Shown: piece by piece, positions 6,946-14,028 of the stretch
Numbering within the stretch: the stretch's first letter is position 1
Layout: each line of letters begins with the position of its first letter
Source: a virus
DNA: 37,498 nucleotides
Direction: 5' to 3' (one strand)
IMG/VR virus record: IMGVR_UViG_3300033553_000812
Coordinates: 1 to 37,498 of that record
Position numbers and translations under genes: made by a program
The notes under the pieces: model-generated
The model's input: the letters and a program-made list of their open reading frames with translations, nothing else
Databases searched by the model: none
What the model was told of the DNA's origin: nothing

Positions 6946-7655
6946 TGAGCCGGCTCGTCGACCAGGTCCGGGACGTGCTGGCCAAGGCCGATCGGGCGCT
7001 GTGGCCAGACGACATCCTCGAATCGGTCAGCGCCACCCGGCACGCCAGTCGCGTGCGCAGCGCACTCCAGACGCTGGCCGAACAAGGCGAGGCCGTCGAA
7101 TCACCAGAAGGCCTCGGCTGGCACCGCCCCGGCGTACTGGCGCGCCCGGCAGCGAATGACCGCGCACCGGCCCGGCTGAGCACACCGGACATCAAGCCTG
7201 CCGCCCAGGACAACCAGACAACGGAGAAACCCATGAGCACGACGACCGAATCCGCCGCGCCGCGAGTCCGCGATCTGATCCTGAACCTCGCCGCCGACGG
7301 CCAGGAATGGACCGCCGGTGATCTCGCCGAACGGCTGCCGACGGTGCCGAAGAAAACCATCCGCAACCAGATCATGCGTCTGGAACGCGACGGCCACCTG
7401 AGCCGCGTGCGGTACGGCGTCTACCAGCTGGCCACCGCCGCTTCGACGGAGATCAAGGTCGAGCGAAAGCCGACCAAGCCACAGCGCCAAAGCGACGCCA
7501 CCACCAAGGCACTGACCCGCCATGCCCGGACCGCCCGCGAGGCACTAGACGAGTACCTCGACACGCTGGACGACCCGGTGTTGTCCAGCCTGATCGCCTC
7601 GGCATCTGCCGCCGAGCGCGCCCTGACCACCTACCAGCAGAGGAGCCCGAAATGA
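6945..7655 (+). CDS. Early protein with two winged-helix domains
   Basis: A 236-aa protein. A first winged-helix-like segment spans about residues 3-55 (VRDVLAKADRALWPDDILES then HASRVRSALQTL). A linker rich in A, P and N (about 62-95) follows. A clearer second winged helix covers about 104-165 (PRVRDLILNLAADGQEWTAG then KKTIRNQIMRLERDGHLSRV). A helical C-terminus closes the protein. An in-frame ATG at 7233 has its own ribosome-binding site, so a second, shorter product with only the second domain may be made. It is coupled to both neighbours through overlapping stop and start codons. Confidence 0.75.
   Translation: MSRLVDQVRDVLAKADRALWPDDILESVSATRHASRVRSALQTLAEQGEAVESPEGLGWHRPGVLARPAANDRAPARLSTPDIKPAAQDNQTTEKPMSTTTESAAPRVRDLILNLAADGQEWTAGDLAERLPTVPKKTIRNQIMRLERDGHLSRVRYGVYQLATAASTEIKVERKPTKPQRQSDATTKALTRHARTAREALDEYLDTLDDPVLSSLIASASAAERALTTYQQRSPK
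7223..7235 (+). promoter_or_regulatory. Internal ribosome-binding site and in-frame start
   Basis: GGAG (7223-7226) lies six bases before an in-frame ATG (7233-7235) within the double winged-helix gene. It sits exactly at the end of the low-complexity linker and would yield a 140-aa protein with the second winged helix and the C-terminus. Confidence 0.4.
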
Positions 7656-8347
7656 CCACCACCAACGATCACTGGAGCGCACAGGGCAAGAGCGCCCTCG
7701 ATGCCCCCGGCCGCAATGCGTTCGAGTCCCTGCCGGCCGAGGATGTACCCGCCGGCTACCTGAAGAACTCCTCCGGCCACCTGGTCCCCATCGAGCAGGT
7801 GCGCGAGCAGGACAAGCTGCGCGACGAGGTCGCCCGCCGGATCGCCGGCCGCGCCCGCGAACTCAACCAGGCCCTGGGCGAGTTCAAGCAGACGGCCCTG
7901 GGCGATATCGAGGATCTCGTCGCCATCGCCGCCGACCGCTACGACGTCCAGATGGGCGGCCGCAAAGGCAACGTCTCGGTGACCACGTTCGATGGCCGCT
8001 ACAAGGTTCAGCGCTCGGTCGCCGACCGCATCGCCTTCACCGAGGAACTGGAGGCCGCCAAGGCGCTGATCAACGACTGCATCGACCGCTGGAGCGAAGG
8101 GGCCAACGCCAACATCCGCGTGCTGGTCGACCGGGCCTTCCGCACCGATGCCGCCGGCCAGATCAAGACAGCCGCCGTGCTCGAGCTGCTGCGCCTGGAC
8201 ATCGACGACGACGGCTGGGTCCGCGCCATGGACGCGCTCAAGGATTCCATCCAGACCGTCGGCACCGCCGTGTACGTCCGCGTCTACGAGCGTGTCGGAA
8301 ACAGCGACCAGTACCGCGCGATCCCGCTGGATCTCGCGGCCGTTTGA
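7652..8347 (+). CDS. DUF3164 family protein
   Basis: A 231-aa protein of the DUF3164 family, which is widespread in Mu-like phages and has no assigned activity. Recognisable parts are the opening with GYLKNSSGHLVPIEQV (about 36-51), a helical middle with KLRDEVARRIAGRARELN, and GGRKGNVSVTTFDGRYKVQR (about 105-124). The ending TVGTAVYVRVYERVGNSDQY is also typical. It overlaps the previous gene by ATGA. In related phages it lies between the transposition genes and gemA, as here. Confidence 0.85.
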   Translation: MTTTNDHWSAQGKSALDAPGRNAFESLPAEDVPAGYLKNSSGHLVPIEQVREQDKLRDEVARRIAGRARELNQALGEFKQTALGDIEDLVAIAADRYDVQMGGRKGNVSVTTFDGRYKVQRSVADRIAFTEELEAAKALINDCIDRWSEGANANIRVLVDRAFRTDAAGQIKTAAVLELLRLDIDDDGWVRAMDALKDSIQTVGTAVYVRVYERVGNSDQYRAIPLDLAAV

Positions 8348-8361
8348 AGGGGGAGTACGTC

Positions 8362-8607
8362 ATGAGTGAAGCCATCGAAAACGCACTGAAAGTGCCCGAG
8401 GCCGATACGACGGTCGGCGAAATGATCCTGCGGGCTAGCGACCTGGAACTTGGCGCTGGCCGGGTCGAATACAAGTTCAGCGGTGAAGACGGACGGCCTG
8501 TCGCTGCCTTCATCGTGATCGTCGGCGAGGACACCCAGGATTTCCTCACCGCACTGGACGACGAGGCCGAGCGGCTCGAGTGCGCGGGGGAACCGCGCGA
8601 TGAGTGA
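8362..8607 (+). CDS. Small acidic early protein, unknown function
   Basis: An 81-aa acidic protein, not recognised. It has a helix-forming N-terminus and a strand-rich middle (VEYKFSGEDGRPVAAFIVIV). The start at 8362 is chosen because a GGGGGAG ribosome-binding site lies upstream. A TTG further upstream at 8344 would put the site inside the gene. Its end overlaps the next gene by eight bases. Confidence 0.65.
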   Translation: MSEAIENALKVPEADTTVGEMILRASDLELGAGRVEYKFSGEDGRPVAAFIVIVGEDTQDFLTALDDEAERLECAGEPRDE

Positions 8608-8785
8608 CAACCCTTTCCGCACACCACACGGCGTGGTGCAGCCCGCCGGGGATCGGATCGAGATGGTGCGCACCTTCACCGCCGAGCAGTGCCGCTCCGC
8701 GTTGGGCCTGTTCAGCCTGCAAGGCTCGGTCGAGAAGGCCCTGCGCGCACGGTTGAAACAGCTTCAACGGCAGGGCAAGGCATGA
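8600..8785 (+). CDS. Small early protein, unknown function
   Basis: A 61-aa protein with no recognised family. The C-terminal half (about 25-60) is a probable basic amphipathic helix (FTAEQCRSALGLFSLQ then VEKALRARLKQLQRQ). Both ends overlap neighbouring genes by a few bases, supporting it as a real cistron in the coupled early operon. Confidence 0.6.
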   Translation: MSDNPFRTPHGVVQPAGDRIEMVRTFTAEQCRSALGLFSLQGSVEKALRARLKQLQRQGKA

Positions 8786-9192
8786 CCGGGCCGGAGAAGT
8801 GGCCTCGGATGGAAGCGGCGCTGGGAACGCTTTTCGGCGCGGTGAATTTCACGGCGGCTGGCCACGATGTCCGGTGCATCAAGCGACCGCATGGCGAGCA
8901 GCTGGTGGTCGAGGTGTACGTGGATGGCTGGATCAAGGGCGAGTGGAGCAAGGCCGACGAGGCCGGTGCGCCGGTGCATTCCGAGGGCTGGTTTTGGCGG
9001 CCGTGTCGCGTTCGCGCATTTCCACTCAGGAAACACGCTGAACTGAAACGTGCTCTCGGAAGGAGGAAGGCAGACCGGATGACCGCGCTCAAGACTGTGG
9101 CGTTCATGCCGTACTGGAACAGCCCCCGCACGTTGGTGCGCCACCTGAAAAAGCACTTCCCTGATCTGGAGTTGATCGGCGAAGGAATCTGA
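8782..9192 (+). CDS. Early protein of unknown function
   Basis: A 136-aa protein with an ATGA overlap to the previous gene. It has a strand-rich middle (GEQLVVEVYVDGWIKGEW, about 39-56) and a basic C-terminal half with KHAELKRALGRRKADR and FMPYWNSPRTLVRHLKKHF. I do not recognise a family with certainty. The basic, aromatic C-terminus could bind nucleic acid. A structured stem lies directly after its stop codon. Confidence 0.65.
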   Translation: MTGPEKWPRMEAALGTLFGAVNFTAAGHDVRCIKRPHGEQLVVEVYVDGWIKGEWSKADEAGAPVHSEGWFWRPCRVRAFPLRKHAELKRALGRRKADRMTALKTVAFMPYWNSPRTLVRHLKKHFPDLELIGEGI

Positions 9193-9196
9193 ACCC

Positions 9197-9227
9197 GGCA
9201 ACGCTCCGGTAACACCGGATAGTTGCC
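9197..9227. other. Symmetric two-step stem-loop after an early gene
   Basis: GGCAAC (9197-9202) pairs with GTTGCC (9222-9227). Inside it CCGGT (9206-9210) pairs with ACCGG (9214-9218) around a 3-base loop, with a 3/3 internal loop between the stems. There is no T-run, so it is not an intrinsic terminator. It occupies most of the only sizeable gap (about 90 bp) in the early operon; an RNA processing or attenuation site, or an operator, is possible. Confidence 0.5.
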
Positions 9228-9284
9228 CGGCTTCGCCATGCGCCCACCGAGTGCATCGCCAAGCCGACACGGAGGAGAGTCGAG

Positions 9285-9491
9285 ATGGAGAAATGGAGAA
9301 CCAACGACGAAGCACTGCCGGCACCGCTCACGGACGTGCTGGTGTACCCGACCTACGACCAGCCGCTGGTCGACATGGCCTATCGAAAGCCGGATGGCCG
9401 CTGGGTGCTCTCGGGCAGCCACGATCTGCCGGCCCAGGTTACGTACTGGCGGCCGATGCCGGCCCCGCCGGCGATCCGGAGTGACGCATGA
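9285..9491 (+). CDS. DUF551-like small protein
   Basis: A 68-aa protein that matches the short DUF551 pattern found in many phages: a start of the EKWRTNDEALPAPLTDVLVY type and an end VTYWRPMPAPP. The function is unknown. A GGAGGAG ribosome-binding site lies eight bases upstream of the ATG, stronger than at most early genes, which suits re-initiation after the untranslated gap. It ends in an ATGA overlap with gemA. Confidence 0.7.
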   Translation: MEKWRTNDEALPAPLTDVLVYPTYDQPLVDMAYRKPDGRWVLSGSHDLPAQVTYWRPMPAPPAIRSDA

Positions 9492-9913
9492 AAGACGCCC
9501 GCCGCGCCCTGATGGCGAAGATCCATATCGCCAAGAAGGATCTCGGCCTCGACGAGGACACCTATCGCGCCGTGCTCGCACGGCATGGTGCCGCCGGCGA
9601 TCGCCCGTCGAGTGCGCAGATGACCGTCGCCCAGCTGGAATCGGCCGTGCGCGAATTGCAGGCCAAGGGCTGGACTCCGAAGAAGCCGGGCACCGGCCGT
9701 CGACCACGCCCGCCGCGCAACCGCGCCGAGCAGGTCGCCAAGATCGAGGCGCTGCTGGCCGACAAGGCCAGGCGCCAGGGGCGGCCGGTGCCATGGGCCT
9801 ACGCCGACGCCATCGCGAAGCGCGTGTGCCGCGTCGACAAGGTCGACTGGTGCTCGACCGACCAGCTGCGTCGCGTGATCGCGGCCCTCGAATACGACCG
9901 GAGGCGTGGATGA
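9488..9913 (+). CDS. gemA: GemA/gp16 family early regulator (DUF1018)
   Basis: A 141-aa protein of the Mu gp16/GemA family. The N-terminal part RALMAKIHIAKKDLGLDEDTYRAVL (opening at about residue 6) is the family signature, followed by a basic middle (GTGRRPRPPRN) and the C-terminal block WAYADAIAKRVCRVDKVDW that closes nearly all DUF1018 proteins. In Mu, GemA affects host gene expression and DNA supercoiling. Its position shortly before mor is as in Mu. It is coupled by ATGA to genes on both sides. Confidence 0.9.
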   Translation: MKDARRALMAKIHIAKKDLGLDEDTYRAVLARHGAAGDRPSSAQMTVAQLESAVRELQAKGWTPKKPGTGRRPRPPRNRAEQVAKIEALLADKARRQGRPVPWAYADAIAKRVCRVDKVDWCSTDQLRRVIAALEYDRRRG

Positions 9914-10161
9914 TTCAACGCGGCCGCCAAGACAAGAGCCACGCCAGGATGCGCGATCGCGTGCTTCTGGCCCTGCGCGCGGGCGAGGCCTCGTCCGAGG
10001 CACTCGACGAACGCCTCGGGGGCGACCACAGCAGCACGCTCTCCGAGCTGGTGCGTCAGGGCCTGGTCGAGCGCGACGACATGTGGGGCGTGAGCTACCG
10101 GCTCACCCAGGCCGGCCGGGCCATCTGCCCGCGCTGGCGCGATATCTGCGGAGGATCGTGA
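9910..10161 (+). CDS. Small winged-helix protein
   Basis: An 83-aa protein. Nearly its whole length reads as one winged helix: RDRVLLALRAGEASSEALDE, then a recognition-helix region HSSTLSELVRQGLVERDD, then a wing MWGVSYRLTQAGRAICP. It is fixed between an ATGA start overlap with gemA and a one-base overlap with the next gene. A transcription regulator is likely; the target is unknown. Confidence 0.7.
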   Translation: MIQRGRQDKSHARMRDRVLLALRAGEASSEALDERLGGDHSSTLSELVRQGLVERDDMWGVSYRLTQAGRAICPRWRDICGGS

Positions 10162-10622
10162 TGCGCATTCGCTGCCCGAGCTGCCATGCCGAGCACGCCC
10201 TCGAGGCCTGCCTGGAGGACGAGGCCGCCCGCGAAATGATGGGCCTGCTCGCCGACCTGCCGCGCGAGACCAGCCGCCCGCTGGCTGCCTACCTCGGCCT
10301 GTGGCGCCCGAAGACCCGCGCCCTTGGCTGGGAGCGCGCCCTGCGGATCGCCCGCGAGACGCTGGCGTTGCATGACGACCCGGCCGTGCTGGGTGCATCG
10401 CTCTCCGAGACGGTCGAGGCCATCCGCGCCAAGCGCGACCAGGGCGCCGACCACCGCGCCCTGAACAGCCACAACTACCTGCGACGCGTGCTCGAAAGCG
10501 TGGCAGATCGCGGACAGACGCTCCCGGTTGCCACCGGCCCGCGAACCGGGAGTGCCCCGGCCACGAGCCGCTCCGCCGCCGGACTAACCGCCTTGCATGG
10601 GGTACGCAATCGCTATGAGTGA
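10161..10622 (+). CDS. Middle-region protein with N-terminal zinc-ribbon-like motif
   Basis: A 153-aa protein starting MRIRCPSCHAEHALEACLED. C5, C8 and C17, with H9 and H12, could form a small metal site. A helical body follows (about 20-125), and a low-complexity tail (about 125-145). Similar proteins with a CPxCHAE opening occur just before mor in transposable phages. No activity is known. Confidence 0.7.
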   Translation: MRIRCPSCHAEHALEACLEDEAAREMMGLLADLPRETSRPLAAYLGLWRPKTRALGWERALRIARETLALHDDPAVLGASLSETVEAIRAKRDQGADHRALNSHNYLRRVLESVADRGQTLPVATGPRTGSAPATSRSAAGLTALHGVRNRYE

Positions 10623-10980
10623 AGGCCGCCCACAGCGCTGGTTCGCCGACGCTGTCATCGACGGACTGATGAGCCTGCACGTGCTCGGCCTCGACGGCCG
10701 TCCGGCGGCCGACCAGATCGACTACACCGCCCAGGTGTGGATCGAATCACTGTGGCCGACCAAGGACTGGATCGAGGCGCTCGACGCCGAGCGTATCCGC
10801 GTCGCCTTCCACGCCCTGGTGCGGGACTGCGATCGCTGGCCGGCCCCGGCGCAGCTGCGTCTGCGGCTGCCCCCGCGTGGCCAGCAGCGGCGCCTGCCGC
10901 GCCCGCCGCGCGACGAACGCGCCGGGCGGGCCTGGATTGCCGAGATCAGACAGACCCTGCGGGAGGCCAGCCATGAATGA
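10615..10980 (+). CDS. Conserved protein preceding mor, unknown function
   Basis: A 121-aa protein. Features are WFADAVIDGLMSLHVLGLDG, then WIESLWPTKDWIEALDAERI, then LVRDCDRWPAPAQLRLRLPPR. The last element resembles a phage replication-accessory or loader-type pattern, but that similarity is too weak to name. The ATG at 10615 is preferred; an ATG at 10597 would add six residues and lengthen the overlap with the preceding gene. The end overlaps mor by eight bases. Confidence 0.65.
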   Translation: MSEGRPQRWFADAVIDGLMSLHVLGLDGRPAADQIDYTAQVWIESLWPTKDWIEALDAERIRVAFHALVRDCDRWPAPAQLRLRLPPRGQQRRLPRPPRDERAGRAWIAEIRQTLREASHE

Positions 10981-11401
10981 CGTCGCGCTTGCGGATCTGC
11001 CGGAGACGGCTCGTGACCTAGCCGACCTGGTCGGCCTGCCCGCCACCTTGCGGCTGGTCCGCCAGCTGGGCGGGACCAGTTTTCCCGTGGCCAAGGGGCG
11101 AACCCGAATGGGGGTGGCTCGCTTCGAACTCCTCGCCGAAGTCGTCGGCGAGGAGGCGGCCGAAACCATCACGCGCCACTACGGAGGTGAAGTGCTGTAC
11201 GTCCCCCGCTGCCACGCCGCCCTCCAGCGCAGCCGCGACCGCGCAATCCACGCGCGGTTCGACGAACGGATCCGCGCCGGGGCGAGCGCCAACCAGACCG
11301 TGGCCGAACTGGCACGAATGCACCAGCTATCGGACCGCCGGGTATGGGACATCCTCAAGACCATCCCCGAGCCGGTTTGCCAGAGCGGTCTGTTCGATTA
11401 G
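10973..11401 (+). CDS. mor: Mor/C family transcription activator
   Basis: A 142-aa protein of the Mor/C family that activates Mu middle and late promoters. Length and layout agree with Mor (129 aa) and C (140 aa): a helical dimerisation region (about 12-75, LADLVGLPATLRLVRQLGGT), the strand with GGEVLYVPRC (about 67-79), then the C-terminal helix-turn-helix (about 108-135, NQTVAELARMHQLSDRRVWDIL). A GGGAGG site precedes the ATG. Only one member of the family is present in the window, so a single activator may do the work of both Mor and C. Confidence 0.92.
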   Translation: MNDVALADLPETARDLADLVGLPATLRLVRQLGGTSFPVAKGRTRMGVARFELLAEVVGEEAAETITRHYGGEVLYVPRCHAALQRSRDRAIHARFDERIRAGASANQTVAELARMHQLSDRRVWDILKTIPEPVCQSGLFD

Positions 11402-11429
11402 AGTTTTCTCATCCAGGAGGAACCGGACC

Positions 11430-11912
11430 ATGAAACGACTCACCACCACCCTCATCGTCGCCACCCTGTCGCTCGGCACCGCCCAGGCCGCCGTGTACAA
11501 ATGCGAAGGACCGAACGGCAAGCTGACGTTCAGCGACCAGCCCTGTCAGGGCGCGCCGAGCGAGGAAGTCACTGTCGATTACATCGAGCCCAGTGCGGAG
11601 CAGCGCCTTGACGCGGCGGAGGCGGCCGCCAGCTACCAGCGGATGTCGCAAGAACGCGATGCCAAGCGGGCAGAGCAAGCTCGGCAAGACAGCATGGCCT
11701 CGATCCGAAACAGCATCGAACGCATGCAGAAGGCGCGAGACCGGGAGCTTGCCGCGCTTCGCGCAAAGAAGGCGCGCGCGAACAACAACCTGGCCGGCGC
11801 CGCCTGGGAGCAGAGCATCAGTCAGGAGATGGAGGCAGTCACGCAGCGGTATGCCGCGGACATTCAGGCAGCCCGCGACCGGCTGCAGGCGCTGCGGAGC
11901 GGCGGGCAATGA
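11430..11912 (+). CDS. Secreted DUF4124-containing protein (probable cargo)
   Basis: A 160-aa protein with a clear signal peptide, cut after about residue 20 (ending SLGTAQA). A DUF4124 module follows (AVYKCEGPNGKLTFSDQPC, about 21-39), with the paired cysteines usual in that family. The rest (about 60-158) is a long charged helix likely to form a coiled coil. DUF4124 proteins are normally chromosomal periplasmic proteins of unknown function and are not part of the Mu core. A strong CAGGAGG site lies upstream. It begins a three-gene block between mor and the lysis genes, so it is best read as accessory. Confidence 0.75.
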   Translation: MKRLTTTLIVATLSLGTAQAAVYKCEGPNGKLTFSDQPCQGAPSEEVTVDYIEPSAEQRLDAAEAAASYQRMSQERDAKRAEQARQDSMASIRNSIERMQKARDRELAALRAKKARANNNLAGAAWEQSISQEMEAVTQRYAADIQAARDRLQALRSGGQ

Positions 11913-12187
11913 ACATGCAGCGCCCCGAGTACATGGACCTGCAGCGACGCTATGGCCGCATGGCATACGCGCTGCGTGACGAGGCCGCCGTGCCTGACCC
12001 GACATTAGCCATCCCTGGCAAGGGCCGCCTCTGGATTTACGATGCGGACGGCAACCCGCTGACGGACAGCAGCGCATGCGTCGACTTCAACGCGGGAACC
12101 GTAGCGCTTCGTGGCGAACACCCGCGAGGGGCAACGCACATCAGCGGCAGCGTCACATTCGAGTGGTCGAACGGAGGCGAGCAATGA
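11909..12187 (+). CDS. Hypothetical protein in cargo block
   Basis: A 92-aa protein, not recognised. It begins with a helix (PEYMDLQRRYGRMAYAL), then a strand-rich part with GKGRLWIYDADGNPL and a final ATHISGSVTFEW. The content suggests a small beta domain. It is coupled by ATGA to the DUF4124 gene and to the next gene. Confidence 0.6.
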   Translation: MNMQRPEYMDLQRRYGRMAYALRDEAAVPDPTLAIPGKGRLWIYDADGNPLTDSSACVDFNAGTVALRGEHPRGATHISGSVTFEWSNGGEQ

Positions 12188-12435
12188 ACCGGCAAGCGAG
12201 GAAGGAACTGCGAGCAGCCAAGCGCATCGCGCGTACTATGCGCGACACGGGAGGCCCCGACTTGACCGGACTGAGCGACGAGGAGCTACTCCGCCGGATC
12301 CGTAGCGCGGGCGAACAGTTGAATCGTGCGATGGCACGGACAACGGTCACGGCAGAAGAGGCAAGCAAATCGCTCCAGGCGATGGGTAAAGCGTTGAAGC
12401 ACGGCATGCCACCGCCGTTCATATCCTCCCACTGA
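12184..12435 (+). CDS. Small basic helical hypothetical protein
   Basis: An 83-aa protein, highly basic in its first 30 residues (RQARKELRAAKRIARTMR), then mostly helical (LSDEELLRRIRSAGEQLNRA). No family is recognised. Its last two codons and stop lie inside the first seven bases of a 34-nt element that is repeated near 21871, so gene end and element were acquired or evolved together. Confidence 0.55.
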   Translation: MNRQARKELRAAKRIARTMRDTGGPDLTGLSDEELLRRIRSAGEQLNRAMARTTVTAEEASKSLQAMGKALKHGMPPPFISSH

Positions 12436-12485
12436 ACCCCCTCCCCACGACCTGACACCCCCACACCCCGCAGCATGCGGGGTGT
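12429..12485 (+). repeat. C-rich repeated element with hairpin, copy 1
   Basis: Bases 12429-12462 match 21871-21904 at 31 of 34 positions, including 21 identical bases at the start. The strand is almost free of G. At the same distance (34 nt from the first base) a hairpin follows: ACACCCCGC (12463-12471), loop AGCAT, GCGGGGTGT (12477-12485). It lies at the end of the first cargo block and upstream of the lysis genes. Confidence 0.85.
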
Positions 12486-12492
12486 GTTGTTT
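12463..12492 (+). terminator. Probable intrinsic terminator before lysis genes
   Basis: A nine-bp GC-rich stem with a five-base loop followed by GTTGTTT. The T-run is interrupted by a G, so termination may be partial. It would separate the cargo transcript from the lysis genes. Confidence 0.6.
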
Positions 12493-12530
12493 ATGCCCGC
12501 GTAAACGGGCCGTAAAGAGGGTGTCACCGC

Positions 12531-12842
12531 ATGCTTTCCGATCTGTTCCCCCGCCTGCGCGATGCTGCGCGCATGACCCCGATTCTCCTGGCCGGCCTGA
12601 TCGCCTCGGCGGTGATCGCCATGCTGGCGCCGCAACAGATCGGGGTGACCCTATACAAGCTCTCGCTGGTCACGCTGGCCGCCTGGCTGGGTTACTGGAT
12701 CGACCGCGGGCTGTTCCCCTACGCCCGACCGCACCGAATGCACTCGCACTCACAGACCGAGCCGGCGCGCTTCTCCTTCGCCACCATCCGCCGGGCGCTG
12801 ATCGTCGCGGCGGCGATGATCGCCGTGGGGCTGGGCGCCTGA
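12531..12842 (+). CDS. Putative holin
   Basis: A 103-aa membrane protein with three hydrophobic segments at about residues 16-34, 41-58 and 86-102, and a charged loop rich in H and R (about 65-85). Size, topology and its place directly before a transglycosylase and spanins fit a holin that makes the inner-membrane hole at lysis. AGAGGG lies upstream of the ATG. It is the first gene of the lysis module. Confidence 0.75.
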   Translation: MLSDLFPRLRDAARMTPILLAGLIASAVIAMLAPQQIGVTLYKLSLVTLAAWLGYWIDRGLFPYARPHRMHSHSQTEPARFSFATIRRALIVAAAMIAVGLGA

Positions 12843-12843
12843 C

Positions 12844-13494
12844 ATGGCCACGCCGGCCCAGCGTTGTGTCATCCGTGGCCTGATCCTGCTGGCACTGGCC
12901 GCGATGCTGGCGTTCCTCTCGATCGCCAGCGGCCAAGCCGCCGGCATTCCGCACGCGGCCGAAACCTACCAGCGCGACCTGACGCGCGAGGCCAACCGCA
13001 TCTGGGGCCTGGGCGCCCCGGTCGCCGGCTTTGCCGCGCAGATCCACGCCGAGAGCGCGTGGCGCCCCGATGCCGTCAGCCCGGTGGGCGCCTCGGGGAT
13101 GGCGCAATTCATGCCCGCCACCGCCCGCTGGATCTGCGGCGCCTACGACCTGCCGGGCTGCGACACCACCAACCCACGCTGGGCGATGCGTGCCCTGGTC
13201 ACCTACGACCGCCACCTGTACGACCTCTGCCACGGCCACACCGACTGCGATCGCGCCTGGTGCGCGCTGCGAAGCTACAACGGCGGTCTCGGACACTACC
13301 GCAACGAGGCCGACAACGCCGCCGATCCGCTCGACCACCGCGCCGTCGACGCCGCCTGCGGCAGTGCCAGCCGAAGCACCCGACACTGCGCCGAGAACCT
13401 TGGCTATCCCCGCCGGATCATCTATGAGCTGCAACCGCGCTACGTCCGCGCCGGCTGGGGCATGGGGTGGCCATGCCGGGAGGGCTGCCCGTGA
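12844..13494 (+). CDS. Lytic transglycosylase (endolysin, SLT type)
   Basis: A 216-aa murein-cleaving enzyme. An N-terminal hydrophobic segment (about 9-32) acts as a signal or signal-anchor sequence. The SLT fold follows, with catalytic E70 in HAESAW, then GASGMAQFMPATA (about 82-94) and the late SYNGGLGHY motif near 144-152. All three are hallmarks of the family 1 transglycosylases. The cysteine-rich C-terminal half (C118, C125 and others) may form disulphides in the periplasm. It sits one base after the holin gene and overlaps the i-spanin start. Confidence 0.92.
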   Translation: MATPAQRCVIRGLILLALAAMLAFLSIASGQAAGIPHAAETYQRDLTREANRIWGLGAPVAGFAAQIHAESAWRPDAVSPVGASGMAQFMPATARWICGAYDLPGCDTTNPRWAMRALVTYDRHLYDLCHGHTDCDRAWCALRSYNGGLGHYRNEADNAADPLDHRAVDAACGSASRSTRHCAENLGYPRRIIYELQPRYVRAGWGMGWPCREGCP

Positions 13495-13895
13495 TTCGCT
13501 GGATCCTCGTCATCGCCGCGCTGGTCGTCACCGCCGGGTCAGGCGTGGCTGGCTACCAGCTCGGGCATCGTGCCGGGGTCGCCGAGATGGAGCGCGAGCA
13601 CCTGGACTCAGTCAAGCGCGCCATCGACCAGGCGGAGCGAATCCAGACCGAGAACGCCGAGCTATTCCGCGAACGCGCCGCCGATCGCGCCAAGGCACGG
13701 CGCATCAACCAACGCACCGCCGAGGAGGCGACCCGTCATGTGGCGACCCATCCTGATCTTTACGGCCAGCGTCTTGACCCTTGCGGGCTGTGCCTCGTCC
13801 GCGCCGCGGCAGCCGGACGTGATCCTGACGACTGCCCCTGCCGAGGCGATGGTCCCGTGCGACGAGATCCAGGAGCCGGGGCCGACGGTGGGTGA
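13491..13895 (+). CDS. i-spanin (Rz-like)
   Basis: A 134-aa protein starting at GTG 13491, which overlaps the preceding stop (GTGA) and has GGGAGG seven bases upstream. An N-terminal transmembrane segment (about 3-22) is followed by a long charged coiled coil (about 28-80, MEREHLDSVKRAIDQAERI). This is the layout of inner-membrane spanins, which bridge to an outer-membrane lipoprotein and fuse the membranes in the last lysis step. Its C-terminal third is read in a different frame as the start of the o-spanin. Confidence 0.82.
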   Translation: MIRWILVIAALVVTAGSGVAGYQLGHRAGVAEMEREHLDSVKRAIDQAERIQTENAELFRERAADRAKARRINQRTAEEATRHVATHPDLYGQRLDPCGLCLVRAAAAGRDPDDCPCRGDGPVRRDPGAGADGG

Positions 13896-14025
13896 CCTGG
13901 CGGTCTCCTACATCGGGTTGGCCGGCGACCGCCGCAACGTCTGCTCCCGACTGACCGACCTGCAACTGTTCATTCTCAGCCTGGAAGGCAGCGCCAACCA
14001 ACTCAAGAGCACCGACAAGGAGTAA
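13738..14025 (+). CDS. o-spanin lipoprotein (Rz1-like), overlapping the i-spanin
   Basis: A 95-aa lipoprotein in a frame one base ahead of the i-spanin gene, sharing 158 nt with it. A signal peptide (about 1-16) ends in a lipobox LAGC, with the lipid-bearing cysteine at about residue 18. The mature part is about 78 aa. GAGGAGG lies upstream of the ATG. Partly embedded Rz/Rz1 pairs are the usual arrangement in phages of Gram-negative hosts and support a host with an outer membrane. Confidence 0.85.
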   Translation: MWRPILIFTASVLTLAGCASSAPRQPDVILTTAPAEAMVPCDEIQEPGPTVGDLAVSYIGLAGDRRNVCSRLTDLQLFILSLEGSANQLKSTDKE

Positions 14026-14028
14026 CCC

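Noticed and set aside
11430-12435. Toxin-antitoxin pair in the small genes after the DUF4124 gene
   Set aside because: Sizes fit, but neither protein shows a known toxin or antitoxin motif, and the basic helical protein alone is not evidence.
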